A stretch of DNA of 64,000 nt from NCBI RefSeq assembly GCF_937958655.1, contig NZ_CALGNH010000014.1, forward strand, positions 1 to 64,000, in the 5' to 3' direction. Positions 8,438 to 16,692 of this stretch are shown in pieces. Within the stretch, counting starts at the first letter, position 1. Each line of letters opens with the position of its first letter. The stretch is from an uncultured Winogradskyella sp. (GTDB lineage: Bacteria; Bacteroidota; Bacteroidia; Flavobacteriales; Flavobacteriaceae). The position numbers and the translations under genes were made by a program. A model generated the notes under the pieces. That model saw only the letters and a list, made by a program, of their open reading frames with translations. It did no database searches and was not told where the DNA came from.

Positions 8438-9187
8438 ATGCATACAAAACATATAATACTTATTCTATTGTTAATGGTTACAGTTTTTAATTGCAAAAGC
8501 GAAAAAGAATCTGAAATAAAGGTAGCCAATAATTCAGAGCAAGAAATTTCAAATGAAAGTGAAGCAGAGTGGAAAGTACTTTTTGATGGTACCACGACGG
8601 ATGCCTTTAGAGGCTACAAAAAGGATAGTATTTATCCGCAATGGACTATTGAAGACGGAAGTTTAGCGTTTACACCTGGCGGTGAAGGCAATAAAGATAT
8701 TATCTCTAAAGAAAAATTCACCAATTTTATTTTATCGCTAGAATGGAAGGTGTCTGAGGGAGGAAATAGCGGCATTTTTTGGGGAGTGCATGAAGATGAA
8801 AAATACCCTGAAGCCTATATGACAGGGCCAGAAATACAAGTTCTTGACAATGAAAGACATCCTGATGCTAAAGTTGCAGAAGGGACGCATAAAGCAGGAT
8901 CTTTATATGATATGATTGCCTGTTCTGATGAACACATTAATCCTGCGGGAGAATGGAATCTCTGTGTTATAGAAATTAATCAAGAGGCTAATGAGGCCAA
9001 AGTATCTATGAATGGTACGCAAGTAATGACGTTCCCTTTACATGGTGAAAAATGGGATGAAATGATAGCCAATTCAAAATTTACAGCTTGGGAAGGTTTT
9101 GGAAAGTACAAAACAGGTCATATAGCACTGCAGGATCATGGTGACAAGGTTTGGTACAGAAATATTAAAGTTATGGAACTTGATTGA
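8438..9187 (+). CDS. DUF1080 (3-keto-disaccharide hydrolase family) lipoprotein
   Basis: A 249-residue exported lipoprotein: signal peptide with lipobox VTVFNC, then an acidic spacer, then one DUF1080 domain (WKVLFDGTTTDAFRGY, FILSLEWKVSEGGNSGIFWG, MTGPEIQVLDNERH, GHIALQDHGDKVWYRNIKV). This concanavalin-like fold is listed in Pfam as 3-keto-disaccharide hydrolase (PF06439). Known members cleave C3-oxidised glycosides. Together with the GMC dehydrogenase and Gfo/Idh enzyme it suggests an oxidise-cleave-reduce route. It follows the TIM barrel by 62 bp and is convergent with the glucosidase gene. Confidence 0.88.
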   Translation: MHTKHIILILLLMVTVFNCKSEKESEIKVANNSEQEISNESEAEWKVLFDGTTTDAFRGYKKDSIYPQWTIEDGSLAFTPGGEGNKDIISKEKFTNFILSLEWKVSEGGNSGIFWGVHEDEKYPEAYMTGPEIQVLDNERHPDAKVAEGTHKAGSLYDMIACSDEHINPAGEWNLCVIEINQEANEAKVSMNGTQVMTFPLHGEKWDEMIANSKFTAWEGFGKYKTGHIALQDHGDKVWYRNIKVMELD

Positions 9188-9228
9188 TAGCGAATAGTCC
9201 TGCAAGATATTTATTAGATCTTGTGGGT

Positions 9229-10890
9229 CTATATTAATTTCCGTAATTGTGCCTCCCACGGCAATAAAGTGGATTTAAATTTACCCTCCTCTAAATTTGA
9301 AATCAATAATTCACTTTGATTTAAGTTTAGAGGATTTGTTTTTAAGGCTTGCGGTTTGTTACTGAAGTTTAATAGAATGATGTAACTACTTTTCTCATCC
9401 CAACGTTTGTAAATAAACAGATTGTTGTCTTCTGGATAAAGGCATTTATAATCTCCATAAACCATTACAGAATTTTCTTTTCTAAAGCGTATCATGGTTT
9501 TGTAAAAATTAAGAATAGAGTTGGGATTATTGATTTGAGCTTCTACATTAATTGAGTTGTAGTTAGGATTTACTTTAAGCCATGGATTTCCTTCTGAAAA
9601 TCCTGCGTTTTTGGAGGAATTCCATTGCATAGGAGTTCTGGCATTATCCCTACTCTGTCTATGCACTAATTTTAAAAAGGCATCCATATTTTCGCCTCTA
9701 GCTTTGGCGTCATTCCAACTGCCAAGGGTTTCAACATCGTTATAATCTTCAATTGAAGGGTATGCAACATTCGTCATTCCTATTTCATCTCCTTGATAAA
9801 TATAGCTCGTGCCACGCATAGTTAACAATAGCATGGCAAGCAGTTTTGCAGATTCTAGATGATAGTCTTTGTCATTTCCAAATCTAGAAACCATACGAGA
9901 AAAATCATGATTACCTAAGAAGATACTTCCCCAGCCTTTCCCTTTTAATTTTTCATCCCAATCTGTAAAAACCTTTTTAAACTTTGGCAATGCTACGTCA
10001 ATAGGATCATACTTTCCGCCAGGACCGTTGTCTATAAACATATGATCAAAATGAAAAATCATGTTGAGTTCATTTCTGCGCTCGTCAACGTAATCTAAGC
10101 CATTATTAAGGTCAATACCAGGCCCTTCACCAACAGTCATAATATCGTACTTTGAGAGTACTTTTTTATTTAGCTCATTGAGATATTCATGAATGCGAGG
10201 GCCATTGGCGTAGTAGTTTTTAATGGTGTTACCATAATCTTTAGGGCAGGGACTGTCAGGGAAATCCAATTGTTTAGAAATTAAAGAAATAACGTCCATT
10301 CTAAAACCATCAACTCCTTTCTTGCACCAAAATTCTACGATGTCATGGATTTCTTGTCTTACTTTTGGGTTTTCCCAGTTAAGATCGGGTTGCTTTTTGG
10401 TGAATAGATGTAAGAAATATTCGTCGGTTAATTCATCCTTTTTCCATGCTGAACCAGAAAAAAAGGATAGCCAATTATTAGGTGGATTTTCATCTTTTGA
10501 AGGTTTCCAGAAGTAGTAGTCGCGATATGGATTGTCTTTAGATAATCTAGATGCTTTAAACCACTCATGTTCATCTGAGCTATGGTTAAGGACTAGATCC
10601 ATAACCAATTTAAGCCCTCTTTTATGCATACCTTTTAGCAACTTATCAAAAGCATCCGACCCTCCAAAATCTTCAGAAATTGCTCTGTAATCTGAAATGT
10701 CATAACCATTATCGTCATTCGGTGATTGGTAAACTGGGCAAAGCCAAATGATATCCACACCAAGTGATTTTAAATAATCCAGTTTTTCTATGATACCGTA
10801 AATATCGCCAACACCGTTACCTGTAGTATCCTTATAAGACCGTGGGTATATTTGATATACTATACCTTCTTTCCACCATGTTTTATTCAT
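9229..10890 (-). CDS. GH13 alpha-glucosidase, oligo-1,6-glucosidase type
   Basis: A 553-residue GH13 enzyme of the GH13_31/oligo-1,6-glucosidase layout. The catalytic residues are Asp199 (GFRMDVI), Glu255 (MTVGEGPG) and Asp329 (LGNHDFSR). DLVLNHSSD near 98-106 is conserved region I. Val200 directly after the nucleophile is the residue linked in characterised members to alpha-1,6 preference, where alpha-1,4 enzymes carry Ala or Thr. No signal peptide, so it is cytoplasmic. It is 21 bp downstream of the sodium symporter gene on the same strand, so transport then hydrolysis of an imported alpha-glucoside is likely (isomaltose-type or a marine compatible solute; inference). Confidence 0.9.
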   Translation of the reverse strand: MNKTWWKEGIVYQIYPRSYKDTTGNGVGDIYGIIEKLDYLKSLGVDIIWLCPVYQSPNDDNGYDISDYRAISEDFGGSDAFDKLLKGMHKRGLKLVMDLVLNHSSDEHEWFKASRLSKDNPYRDYYFWKPSKDENPPNNWLSFFSGSAWKKDELTDEYFLHLFTKKQPDLNWENPKVRQEIHDIVEFWCKKGVDGFRMDVISLISKQLDFPDSPCPKDYGNTIKNYYANGPRIHEYLNELNKKVLSKYDIMTVGEGPGIDLNNGLDYVDERRNELNMIFHFDHMFIDNGPGGKYDPIDVALPKFKKVFTDWDEKLKGKGWGSIFLGNHDFSRMVSRFGNDKDYHLESAKLLAMLLLTMRGTSYIYQGDEIGMTNVAYPSIEDYNDVETLGSWNDAKARGENMDAFLKLVHRQSRDNARTPMQWNSSKNAGFSEGNPWLKVNPNYNSINVEAQINNPNSILNFYKTMIRFRKENSVMVYGDYKCLYPEDNNLFIYKRWDEKSSYIILLNFSNKPQALKTNPLNLNQSELLISNLEEGKFKSTLLPWEAQLRKLI

Positions 10891-10911
10891 AGATTAAATA
10901 AAAAAAGAGAC

Positions 10912-12567
10912 TTAGAATATGAAGTATGTGGACAAAACCAATATAGTAATAAACAAACCTATAGGAATTGTATATTTCCAAGGTGTAGTATCAATGATTT
11001 CTGTTACTTCAGGAATATAAATGTCCTCATCCTGTTTAGGTTTTACATATCTAAAAATTAACATTATAAACATGTTGATAACAAATAATATACCCATAAT
11101 ATGTAGGAAATGTGGGTAAGCTTTTGCTTTTATAATGGCTAATTCATTTGCATCTGTAACACCATTGGTAGTGGCTTGTGCAAGTGCTGCATCAATAGTG
11201 TTAGGGCCTAAGTAAAGTAAACTAAATAGGTACATTAAAACACCAACAATTAAAACTGTTTTTGCTCCAACGGCAGGAACTCTTTTAGATATAATCCCGG
11301 TTAACACTACAGCCAAAATAGGGACACTTAAGCTTCCTAAAGCTTGTTGTATATAACTAAACAAGCCATCTGGTGCATTAGCAATAAAAGGAGCAATGCT
11401 CATGCTAATTAATGCCAATATGAGACCAGCGATTTTCCCAGCTTTTACAGATTGTTTTTCTGTTGCATTTTTATTAAAATTTTGCTTGTATAAATCAGAG
11501 CCAAATAGTGTTGCGCTACTATTTAGTAAACTGTTAAATGAACTCAACACTGCGCCAAACAATACAGCAGCAAAGAACCCAATAAATGCAGTTGGTAAAA
11601 CTTTTTTAACTAGCGCAGGATAGGCTTGATCTGCATTTTCTAGATTTCCTTCAAAAACATGCCATGCAATAATTCCTGGTAATACAACAATTACAGGGAT
11701 TAAAAATTTCACAAAGGCAGCAGCTATCACTCCCTTTTGTCCTTCTGCTAGATTCTTAGCACCAAACACACGTTGTAAGATAGATTGGTTAGTGCCCCAA
11801 TAATAAATTTGTGCAATCATCATACCCGTAAAAATTGTTCCAAATGGAATGGATGAAGTCACATCCCCTGCTGCATTAAACTTTTCAGGATTACTGTTCC
11901 ATAACGTATCTAGACCATCCATCACATTTCCGTCACCAATGACACTTAATCCAAAAATGGGAATAAGAAGTCCGCCAACCATTAAGCCAATAGCATTTAT
12001 TAAATCGGAAACCGCAACTGCTTTTAAGCCACCAAAAATCGCATAAATAATACCTATGATACCGATACTCCATACGCATAGCCAAATAACAGCGGATTGC
12101 GACATGCCTAATAACTCAGGTAGATCAAACATGGTGCTAAATGCTAATGATCCTGAGTATAATATTGTTGGTAATAATACAATTCCAAATGCAATTAAAA
12201 ACAAAACAGCCATAATAGCCCTCGTTTGCTGATCAAAACGTCCTTCTATAAATTCCGGGATTGTGGTAATACCCGAACGCATGTATTTTGGCAATAAAAA
12301 AATAGCTGTAGCAACCATGGCAATTGCTGCTAGTGTTTCCCAGGCCATTACTAAAATACCTTCTGTAAATGCTTGTCCGTTAAGACCAACGATTTGTTCT
12401 GCGGACAGATTGGTAAGTAGTAGCGACCCTGCAATGGTTAAGGCACCTAAACTTCTCCCTCCCAAGTAAAATCCATCTGCTGAGGTTTCATCCGTGTTTC
12501 TGGTAGAATACCAAGCTACAATAGCTACTATAGCCGTAAAGCCAATAAAAGTTACAATTGATAACAT
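10912..12567 (-). CDS. Sodium:solute symporter (SLC5/SGLT-like)
   Basis: A 551-residue SSS-family transporter with about fourteen helices. Recognisable are GFYLGGRSLGALTIAGSLLL, the sodium/sugar-site region LTNLSAEQIVGLNGQAF and QIYYWGTNQSILQRVFGAKN, which is typical of sodium/glucose cotransporter-like members. The start is taken as ATG at 12567, which leaves a short lead before helix 1; an in-frame TTG at 12597 is possible. It forms a two-gene unit with the GH13 glucosidase and faces the GH13_18 gene across a palindromic operator candidate at 12655-12672. Confidence 0.88.
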   Translation of the reverse strand: MLSIVTFIGFTAIVAIVAWYSTRNTDETSADGFYLGGRSLGALTIAGSLLLTNLSAEQIVGLNGQAFTEGILVMAWETLAAIAMVATAIFLLPKYMRSGITTIPEFIEGRFDQQTRAIMAVLFLIAFGIVLLPTILYSGSLAFSTMFDLPELLGMSQSAVIWLCVWSIGIIGIIYAIFGGLKAVAVSDLINAIGLMVGGLLIPIFGLSVIGDGNVMDGLDTLWNSNPEKFNAAGDVTSSIPFGTIFTGMMIAQIYYWGTNQSILQRVFGAKNLAEGQKGVIAAAFVKFLIPVIVVLPGIIAWHVFEGNLENADQAYPALVKKVLPTAFIGFFAAVLFGAVLSSFNSLLNSSATLFGSDLYKQNFNKNATEKQSVKAGKIAGLILALISMSIAPFIANAPDGLFSYIQQALGSLSVPILAVVLTGIISKRVPAVGAKTVLIVGVLMYLFSLLYLGPNTIDAALAQATTNGVTDANELAIIKAKAYPHFLHIMGILFVINMFIMLIFRYVKPKQDEDIYIPEVTEIIDTTPWKYTIPIGLFITILVLSTYFIF

Positions 12568-12654
12568 AAAAGTTGAGTTAGTTTTTAGAACTTTCAATAT
12601 ATAAAATACAATTGGGATATATTTACAAACCTATACCTGGGCATATTTAAATTA

Positions 12655-12672
12655 AACGAAAACCTTTTCGTT
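12655..12672. promoter_or_regulatory. Perfect palindrome, candidate operator shared by two sugar genes
   Basis: AACGAAAACCTTTTCGTT is an 8+2+8 perfect inverted repeat. It lies in the 186-bp gap between the divergent symporter/glucosidase unit and the sucrose-phosphorylase-like gene, 87 bp from the symporter ATG and 81 bp from the other. On the minus strand a TAGGTTTG box (plus positions 12627-12634) resembles the Bacteroidota -7 element. The symmetry is LacI-family-like, but no LacI gene is in the window, so the binding protein is unknown. Confidence 0.55.
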
Positions 12673-12753
12673 GTTTAAATAAATGGTTTTTTTAAAAAAA
12701 TTGAATATATCCTTTAATTGCTTCCTTAATTTAGCACTGCAAAGCTATTGTGT

Positions 12754-14328
12754 ATGAAAGAAAATGAACAAACTAGTAATAATAAAAATGCTAATGGTGT
12801 TATGCTTAATGCTTACCCAGATAGTATAGGTTGTAATTTGAGCGATACCATAACCATGTTGCAATTGCCAGAGTTTAAAGATGTATTTTCACTATTTTAT
12901 GTATTACCAACTTTTTTTAATAGTGATCTAGATCGCGGTTTTTCAATAATAGACTACAATATAAATAAAGATTTGGTCTCAGAGAAAGATTTAAATGCCT
13001 TAGAAGAACTTAATATTCAATTAAAATTCGACATTGTTTTAAACCATTTATCAGTAGGATCTCCACAATTTAAAGATCTTTTAAAACATGGCAAAAATTC
13101 TAAATACAAAGATTTTTTTATTAACTGGAATTCTTTTTGGGAAGGCAATGGGAACAAAAATGAAGATGGCGTAATTATACCGCATGAAGATTTTTTAAAG
13201 AAATTGTTTATGCGAAAATCTGGACTTCCAATACTAAAAGTAAAATTTCCTGATGGTACAGAACAACCCTATTGGAATACCTTCTATCAAAAAGTAGATA
13301 CTGAAAAAGGAACCTATTTAGGTCAAATGGATGTTAATGCCAAGTCAGATTTGGTATGGGAGTTCTATGAAGACACTTTAAAAAAGTTAAGCGACTACGG
13401 ATGTAAAATTTTACGGTTAGATGCTTTTGCTTATTTGCACAAAGCAGTAGGGCAATCTAATTTTTTTAATGAACCAGGGACTTGGGACTATCTAAACAGA
13501 ATTAAACGCATTGCAGATAAAAACGGTTTAGAATTATTACCAGAAATTCATGCCGAGTACGGAGCCAATTTGCACCACAAGGTGGCGAAGAATGGCTTTA
13601 AGATTTATGATTTTTTTCTTCCAGGATTGGTTATTCATACCCTAGAAAGTAAATCGAGTTTAGCACTTTTAAAATGGGCAAAAGAAATAGTAGACAAAGG
13701 TTATAAGGTTGTAAATATGTTGGGTTGCCATGATGGCATCCCAGTATTAGATCTTAAAGGAAAAGAAGTTAATGGTATTTACAACAAAGGGCTACTAACA
13801 GATGATCAGATTGAAGCTATAATGAATGTTGTGTTAGACCGTGGAGGTAAAGTGAAGAATCTCTATGGTTCAGATGGTAAAAAAATATCTTATTACCAGG
13901 TCAATGCTACATTTTTTAGCGCGCTTGGTGAAGACTCAAAAAAAATGGTAGTGGCAAGAGTAATTCAATTATTTATGCCAGGGATTCCACAGATTTGGTA
14001 TTTAGATATTTTTGAAGGTAAAAATGACTATAAAGCGGTTGAAGCGGCAGGAGAAGGAGGGCATAAAGAGATTAATAGAAGTACAATAACATTAGATGAT
14101 ATTAGAGCTAAATTAAAAAACGATGCTGTTGCAGCGCAACTCAATTTAATTAGATTGCGAAATACGCACGTAGCTTTTAATGGACAAATTAAAATAAAGG
14201 ATCACGTACCATCAGTAATTGATATCACTTGGACAAATAACAGCCATTACGCTAAGCTATTCGTAAACTTAGAGTCTTTAGAATATACGGTTAAATATTC
14301 GTCTAAATCATCCGAAATAACATTGTAA
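12754..14328 (+). CDS. GH13_18 sucrose-phosphorylase-like enzyme
   Basis: A 524-residue protein related over its whole length to sucrose phosphorylase and its glucosylglycerate/glucosylglycerol phosphorylase relatives. Counting from ATG 12754: LNAYPDSIG near the start, nucleophile Asp223 in ILRLDAFAY, acid/base Glu264 in LLPEIHAEYG, and stabiliser Asp327 in GCHDGIPVLD. The C-terminal FMPGIPQIWYLDIFEGKND is also diagnostic. The start is ATG 12754; TTG at 12748 is in frame but less likely. No signal peptide. Substrate within GH13_18 cannot be fixed by eye; acceptor-side loops decide it. Divergent from the symporter/glucosidase pair. A 9-bp AT-rich hairpin follows the stop (14329-14349). Confidence 0.87.
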   Translation: MKENEQTSNNKNANGVMLNAYPDSIGCNLSDTITMLQLPEFKDVFSLFYVLPTFFNSDLDRGFSIIDYNINKDLVSEKDLNALEELNIQLKFDIVLNHLSVGSPQFKDLLKHGKNSKYKDFFINWNSFWEGNGNKNEDGVIIPHEDFLKKLFMRKSGLPILKVKFPDGTEQPYWNTFYQKVDTEKGTYLGQMDVNAKSDLVWEFYEDTLKKLSDYGCKILRLDAFAYLHKAVGQSNFFNEPGTWDYLNRIKRIADKNGLELLPEIHAEYGANLHHKVAKNGFKIYDFFLPGLVIHTLESKSSLALLKWAKEIVDKGYKVVNMLGCHDGIPVLDLKGKEVNGIYNKGLLTDDQIEAIMNVVLDRGGKVKNLYGSDGKKISYYQVNATFFSALGEDSKKMVVARVIQLFMPGIPQIWYLDIFEGKNDYKAVEAAGEGGHKEINRSTITLDDIRAKLKNDAVAAQLNLIRLRNTHVAFNGQIKIKDHVPSVIDITWTNNSHYAKLFVNLESLEYTVKYSSKSSEITL

Positions 14329-14433
14329 TTTTAAGATTGTATCTTAAAAATAATATGGTTAAAAGGGATTGGTATATCCTATTTACGTGCGTTATACTAA
14401 AAAGCAGAGTTGTTAAGGCTAATTATAGAACCA

Positions 14434-14463
14434 AAAAACCCAATTCAAAAGAATCGGGTTTTT
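14434..14463. terminator. Intrinsic terminator, probably bidirectional
   Basis: A 13-position stem (14434-14446 with 14451-14463, one mismatch) built of AAAAACCCAATTC and its near-complement, with a 4-nt AAAA loop. T-runs flank it on both strands. It ends the tRNA-Phe transcript on the minus strand and possibly the GH13_18 transcript on the plus strand. Confidence 0.8.
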
Positions 14464-14465
14464 GA

Positions 14466-14541
14466 TGGTGGTGCCTCCAGGAATCGAACCAGGGACACAA
14501 GGATTTTCAGTCCTTTGCTCTACCAACTGAGCTAAGGCACC
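14466..14541 (-). tRNA. tRNA-Phe (GAA)
   Basis: On the minus strand the 76-nt sequence folds as a full cloverleaf: acceptor GGTGCCT/AGGCACC, D arm GCTC-AGTTGGTA-GAGC, anticodon stem AAGGA/TCCTT with loop CTGAAAA giving anticodon GAA, and T arm with GGTTCGATTCC. The discriminator A and a CCA end are genome-encoded. A strong terminator lies directly downstream. Confidence 0.97.
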
Positions 14542-14562
14542 AATTGCTTAATTAAGCGAGTG

Positions 14563-14570
14563 CAAATATA
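14563..14570 (-). promoter_or_regulatory. -7 box of the tRNA-Phe promoter
   Basis: On the minus strand TATATTTG matches the Bacteroidota -7 consensus TAnnTTTG exactly and sits 21 nt before the tRNA 5' end. No clear -33 TTG is seen at the expected distance. Confidence 0.5.
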
Positions 14571-14617
14571 AATTCATTTTTAGTATTACCAAAAAGAAAT
14601 CGTAAAATTTGATTTTA

Positions 14618-14625
14618 TAAATTTG
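14618..14625 (+). promoter_or_regulatory. -7 box of the coaX promoter
   Basis: TAAATTTG matches TAnnTTTG exactly and ends 17 nt before the coaX ATG. It is divergent from the tRNA-Phe promoter in the same 100-bp gap. No clear -33 element was found. Confidence 0.5.
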
Positions 14626-14642
14626 TGAAATAGTTTTTGTGT

Positions 14643-15371
14643 ATGAATCTTATTATTGATGTTGGGAATACCTTTGTAAAGTTTGCGGTTTTTGAAAACC
14701 ATGTATTAATGCATAAAATTAGCTTTGAGTTGGCTGATTTTAAGATAAAATACAAAGCACTACAAAACGTATTTCCAGATATCCATAACTGCATTGTTTC
14801 TTCAGTTGGGCGTTTAAAAGATCAACAAATAGACGATGTAAAAGAGGATTTAAAAGTGCTAGAGTTAAGCCATAAGACAAAAATGCCCTTCAAAAACTCA
14901 TACCAAACACCAAAGACTCTTGGTGTAGATCGTATAGCATTAGCTAGTGCCGCTGTAGATCAGTTTCCAAATAATAATGCACTTATAATAGATGCTGGTA
15001 CCTGCATAACTTACGATTTTGTTACGGATAAAAATGAATACTTAGGTGGAGCTATTTCACCTGGTATTAGATTGCGTTATGAGGCACTACATAATTTAAC
15101 GGCTAATTTGCCGTTATTGGAAAAAGACCAGCCCAAAACAATTATTGGTAATACTACAGAATCTTCAATTCATTCTGGGGTAATTGTAGGAATACTCAAA
15201 GAAATAGATGGCATAATTGAAGATTACAAGCAAAAACACCAAGATTTAACAGTTATTTTAACAGGTGGTGATGCCAAATTTTTGTCAAACCAATTAAAAA
15301 ATAGCATATTTGTCAATTCAAATTTTCTTTTAGAAGGTTTGAATTTTATTTTAGATTTCAATTCAAAATAA
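14643..15371 (+). CDS. coaX: Type III pantothenate kinase
   Basis: A 242-residue cytoplasmic kinase for the first step of coenzyme A synthesis. The ASKHA signature is at the start (IIDVGNTFVKFAVF), followed by TLGVDRIALASAA, ALIIDAGTCITYDFV and YLGGAISPGIRLRYEALH, all typical of CoaX. The ATG at 14643 is preferred over TTG at 14637 because MNLIIDVGN begins where the family begins. Its TAA overlaps the ATG of the outer-membrane protein gene, so the two are translationally coupled. Confidence 0.95.
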   Translation: MNLIIDVGNTFVKFAVFENHVLMHKISFELADFKIKYKALQNVFPDIHNCIVSSVGRLKDQQIDDVKEDLKVLELSHKTKMPFKNSYQTPKTLGVDRIALASAAVDQFPNNNALIIDAGTCITYDFVTDKNEYLGGAISPGIRLRYEALHNLTANLPLLEKDQPKTIIGNTTESSIHSGVIVGILKEIDGIIEDYKQKHQDLTVILTGGDAKFLSNQLKNSIFVNSNFLLEGLNFILDFNSK

Positions 15372-16678
15372 TGATTAAAAGACTCATTGTAGTTTACCTT
15401 TTATTTGCTAGTTTCATGACTTTTGCTCAGCAAGGCACCTCCTCACCATATTCATTTTATGGCATAGGAAGTTTAAAATTTAAAGGTACAGTAGAAAACC
15501 GAAGCATGGGCGGCATTAGTACCTACTTAGATAGTATACACGTTAATTTAAGAAATCCAGCATCTTATGCAGGGGAAAGCTTAAAAGGTATTGCTTTTGA
15601 GGGAGAAAGTAGACCTGTTAAATTTACATTAGCAGGCACCACATCAAACGTAAATTTAAAAGGAACATCGGCAGATGCTCAAGTTAATACTTCAACTTTT
15701 GACTATTTAGCATTATCTATTCCTGTTGGTAAATTTGGTTTTGGTTTTGGTTTACTTCCGTTTAGTTCTGTGGGCTATAGGCTCGATGATATTAATGATA
15801 ATGATGATTTGGTTAATAGATTTTCGGGTGAAGGTGGTGTTAATAAAGCTTTTGTTGGTTTTGGCTATCAAATAAGCAATACCTTAAGCGCAGGTGTAGA
15901 TGTTAATTACAACTTTGGTAACATTCAAAATACGGCAATAGCCTTTGCCTATACACCAGAAGGAGACCTCGTACAATACCAAACCAGAGAAAATAATAGA
16001 TCAGATCTAAGTGGATTAAATTTTAACTTTGGATTGGCCTATAAAAAAATGGTGACTAAAAATTTAGAGTTGTCTGCAACAGCAACGTATGCGCCAGAGA
16101 GTACATTAACCTCTCAAAACCAGCGTTCATTCTCTACTATTTTAATAAATGTACAGAACGATGTTGAGACCGAAATAAATACCATAGAAGCTGGTATTGA
16201 AGAAAAGTCAGACATCAACCTTCCTTCACGTTTATCCTTTGGTGCAGGTTTGGGTAAGCCTAAATCATGGTTTGTGGGAGCTGAGTACACATTTCAGAAC
16301 ACCAGTAGTTTTTCTAACCCAGTTTTAGATAACGATATTTCTACGTTTGAGAATGCGTCTCAAATTGCCGTTGGAGGTTTCTATATACCTAAGTACGATG
16401 CGTTTTCTGGGTATTTTAATAGGGTCGTATATAGAGCCGGATTTAACTTTGCCAATACAGGTTTAGTCATAAAAGATGAGTCAATAAATGAGTTTGGCAT
16501 ATCTTTTGGTTTAGGATTACCAGTTGGTAACCGAAGTTTATTTTCTAATGCTAATATTGGCTTTGAATATGGACAACGAGGCACAACTAACCAAAACCTT
16601 ATTCAAGAGAATTTTATAAACTTAAATTTAAGTTTATCCTTAAACTCTAGATGGTTTAGACAAAGAAAGTACAACTAA
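15371..16678 (+). CDS. Outer-membrane beta-barrel protein
   Basis: A 435-residue exported protein: signal peptide ending MTFAQQ, then a Gly/aromatic-rich sequence with alternating hydrophobic strands (GKFGFGFGLLPFSSVGYRL, LSGLNFNFGLAYKKM, SFGLGLPVGNRSLFSNANI) closing in LNLSLSLNSRWF, as expected for a barrel. The opening GTSSPYSFYGIGSLKFKGT is shared by a flavobacterial family of unnamed outer-membrane proteins. The ATG overlaps the coaX stop. The order coaX, barrel, TPR, lptC suggests envelope biogenesis, but no specific function can be given. Confidence 0.8.
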   Translation: MIKRLIVVYLLFASFMTFAQQGTSSPYSFYGIGSLKFKGTVENRSMGGISTYLDSIHVNLRNPASYAGESLKGIAFEGESRPVKFTLAGTTSNVNLKGTSADAQVNTSTFDYLALSIPVGKFGFGFGLLPFSSVGYRLDDINDNDDLVNRFSGEGGVNKAFVGFGYQISNTLSAGVDVNYNFGNIQNTAIAFAYTPEGDLVQYQTRENNRSDLSGLNFNFGLAYKKMVTKNLELSATATYAPESTLTSQNQRSFSTILINVQNDVETEINTIEAGIEEKSDINLPSRLSFGAGLGKPKSWFVGAEYTFQNTSSFSNPVLDNDISTFENASQIAVGGFYIPKYDAFSGYFNRVVYRAGFNFANTGLVIKDESINEFGISFGLGLPVGNRSLFSNANIGFEYGQRGTTNQNLIQENFINLNLSLSLNSRWFRQRKYN

Positions 16679-16692
16679 CAATTTAAATTAAG

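Noticed and set aside
9202-9222. CAAGAT/ATCTTG hairpin between the convergent DUF1080 and glucosidase genes as terminator
   Set aside because: Only 6 bp with no T-run on either strand; too weak to call.
10852-11061. 69-residue plus-strand frame over the glucosidase/symporter junction
   Set aside because: It is antisense to two well-supported genes and has no coding features.
14329-14349. TTTTAAGAT/ATCTTAAAA hairpin after the GH13_18 gene as terminator
   Set aside because: The stem is AT-only and lacks a following T-run; the CCCAATTC hairpin at 14434 is the better terminator.
14466-14541. tRNA-Phe as an integration site for the neighbouring sugar genes
   Set aside because: No integrase and no duplicated tRNA 3' end were found in the window.
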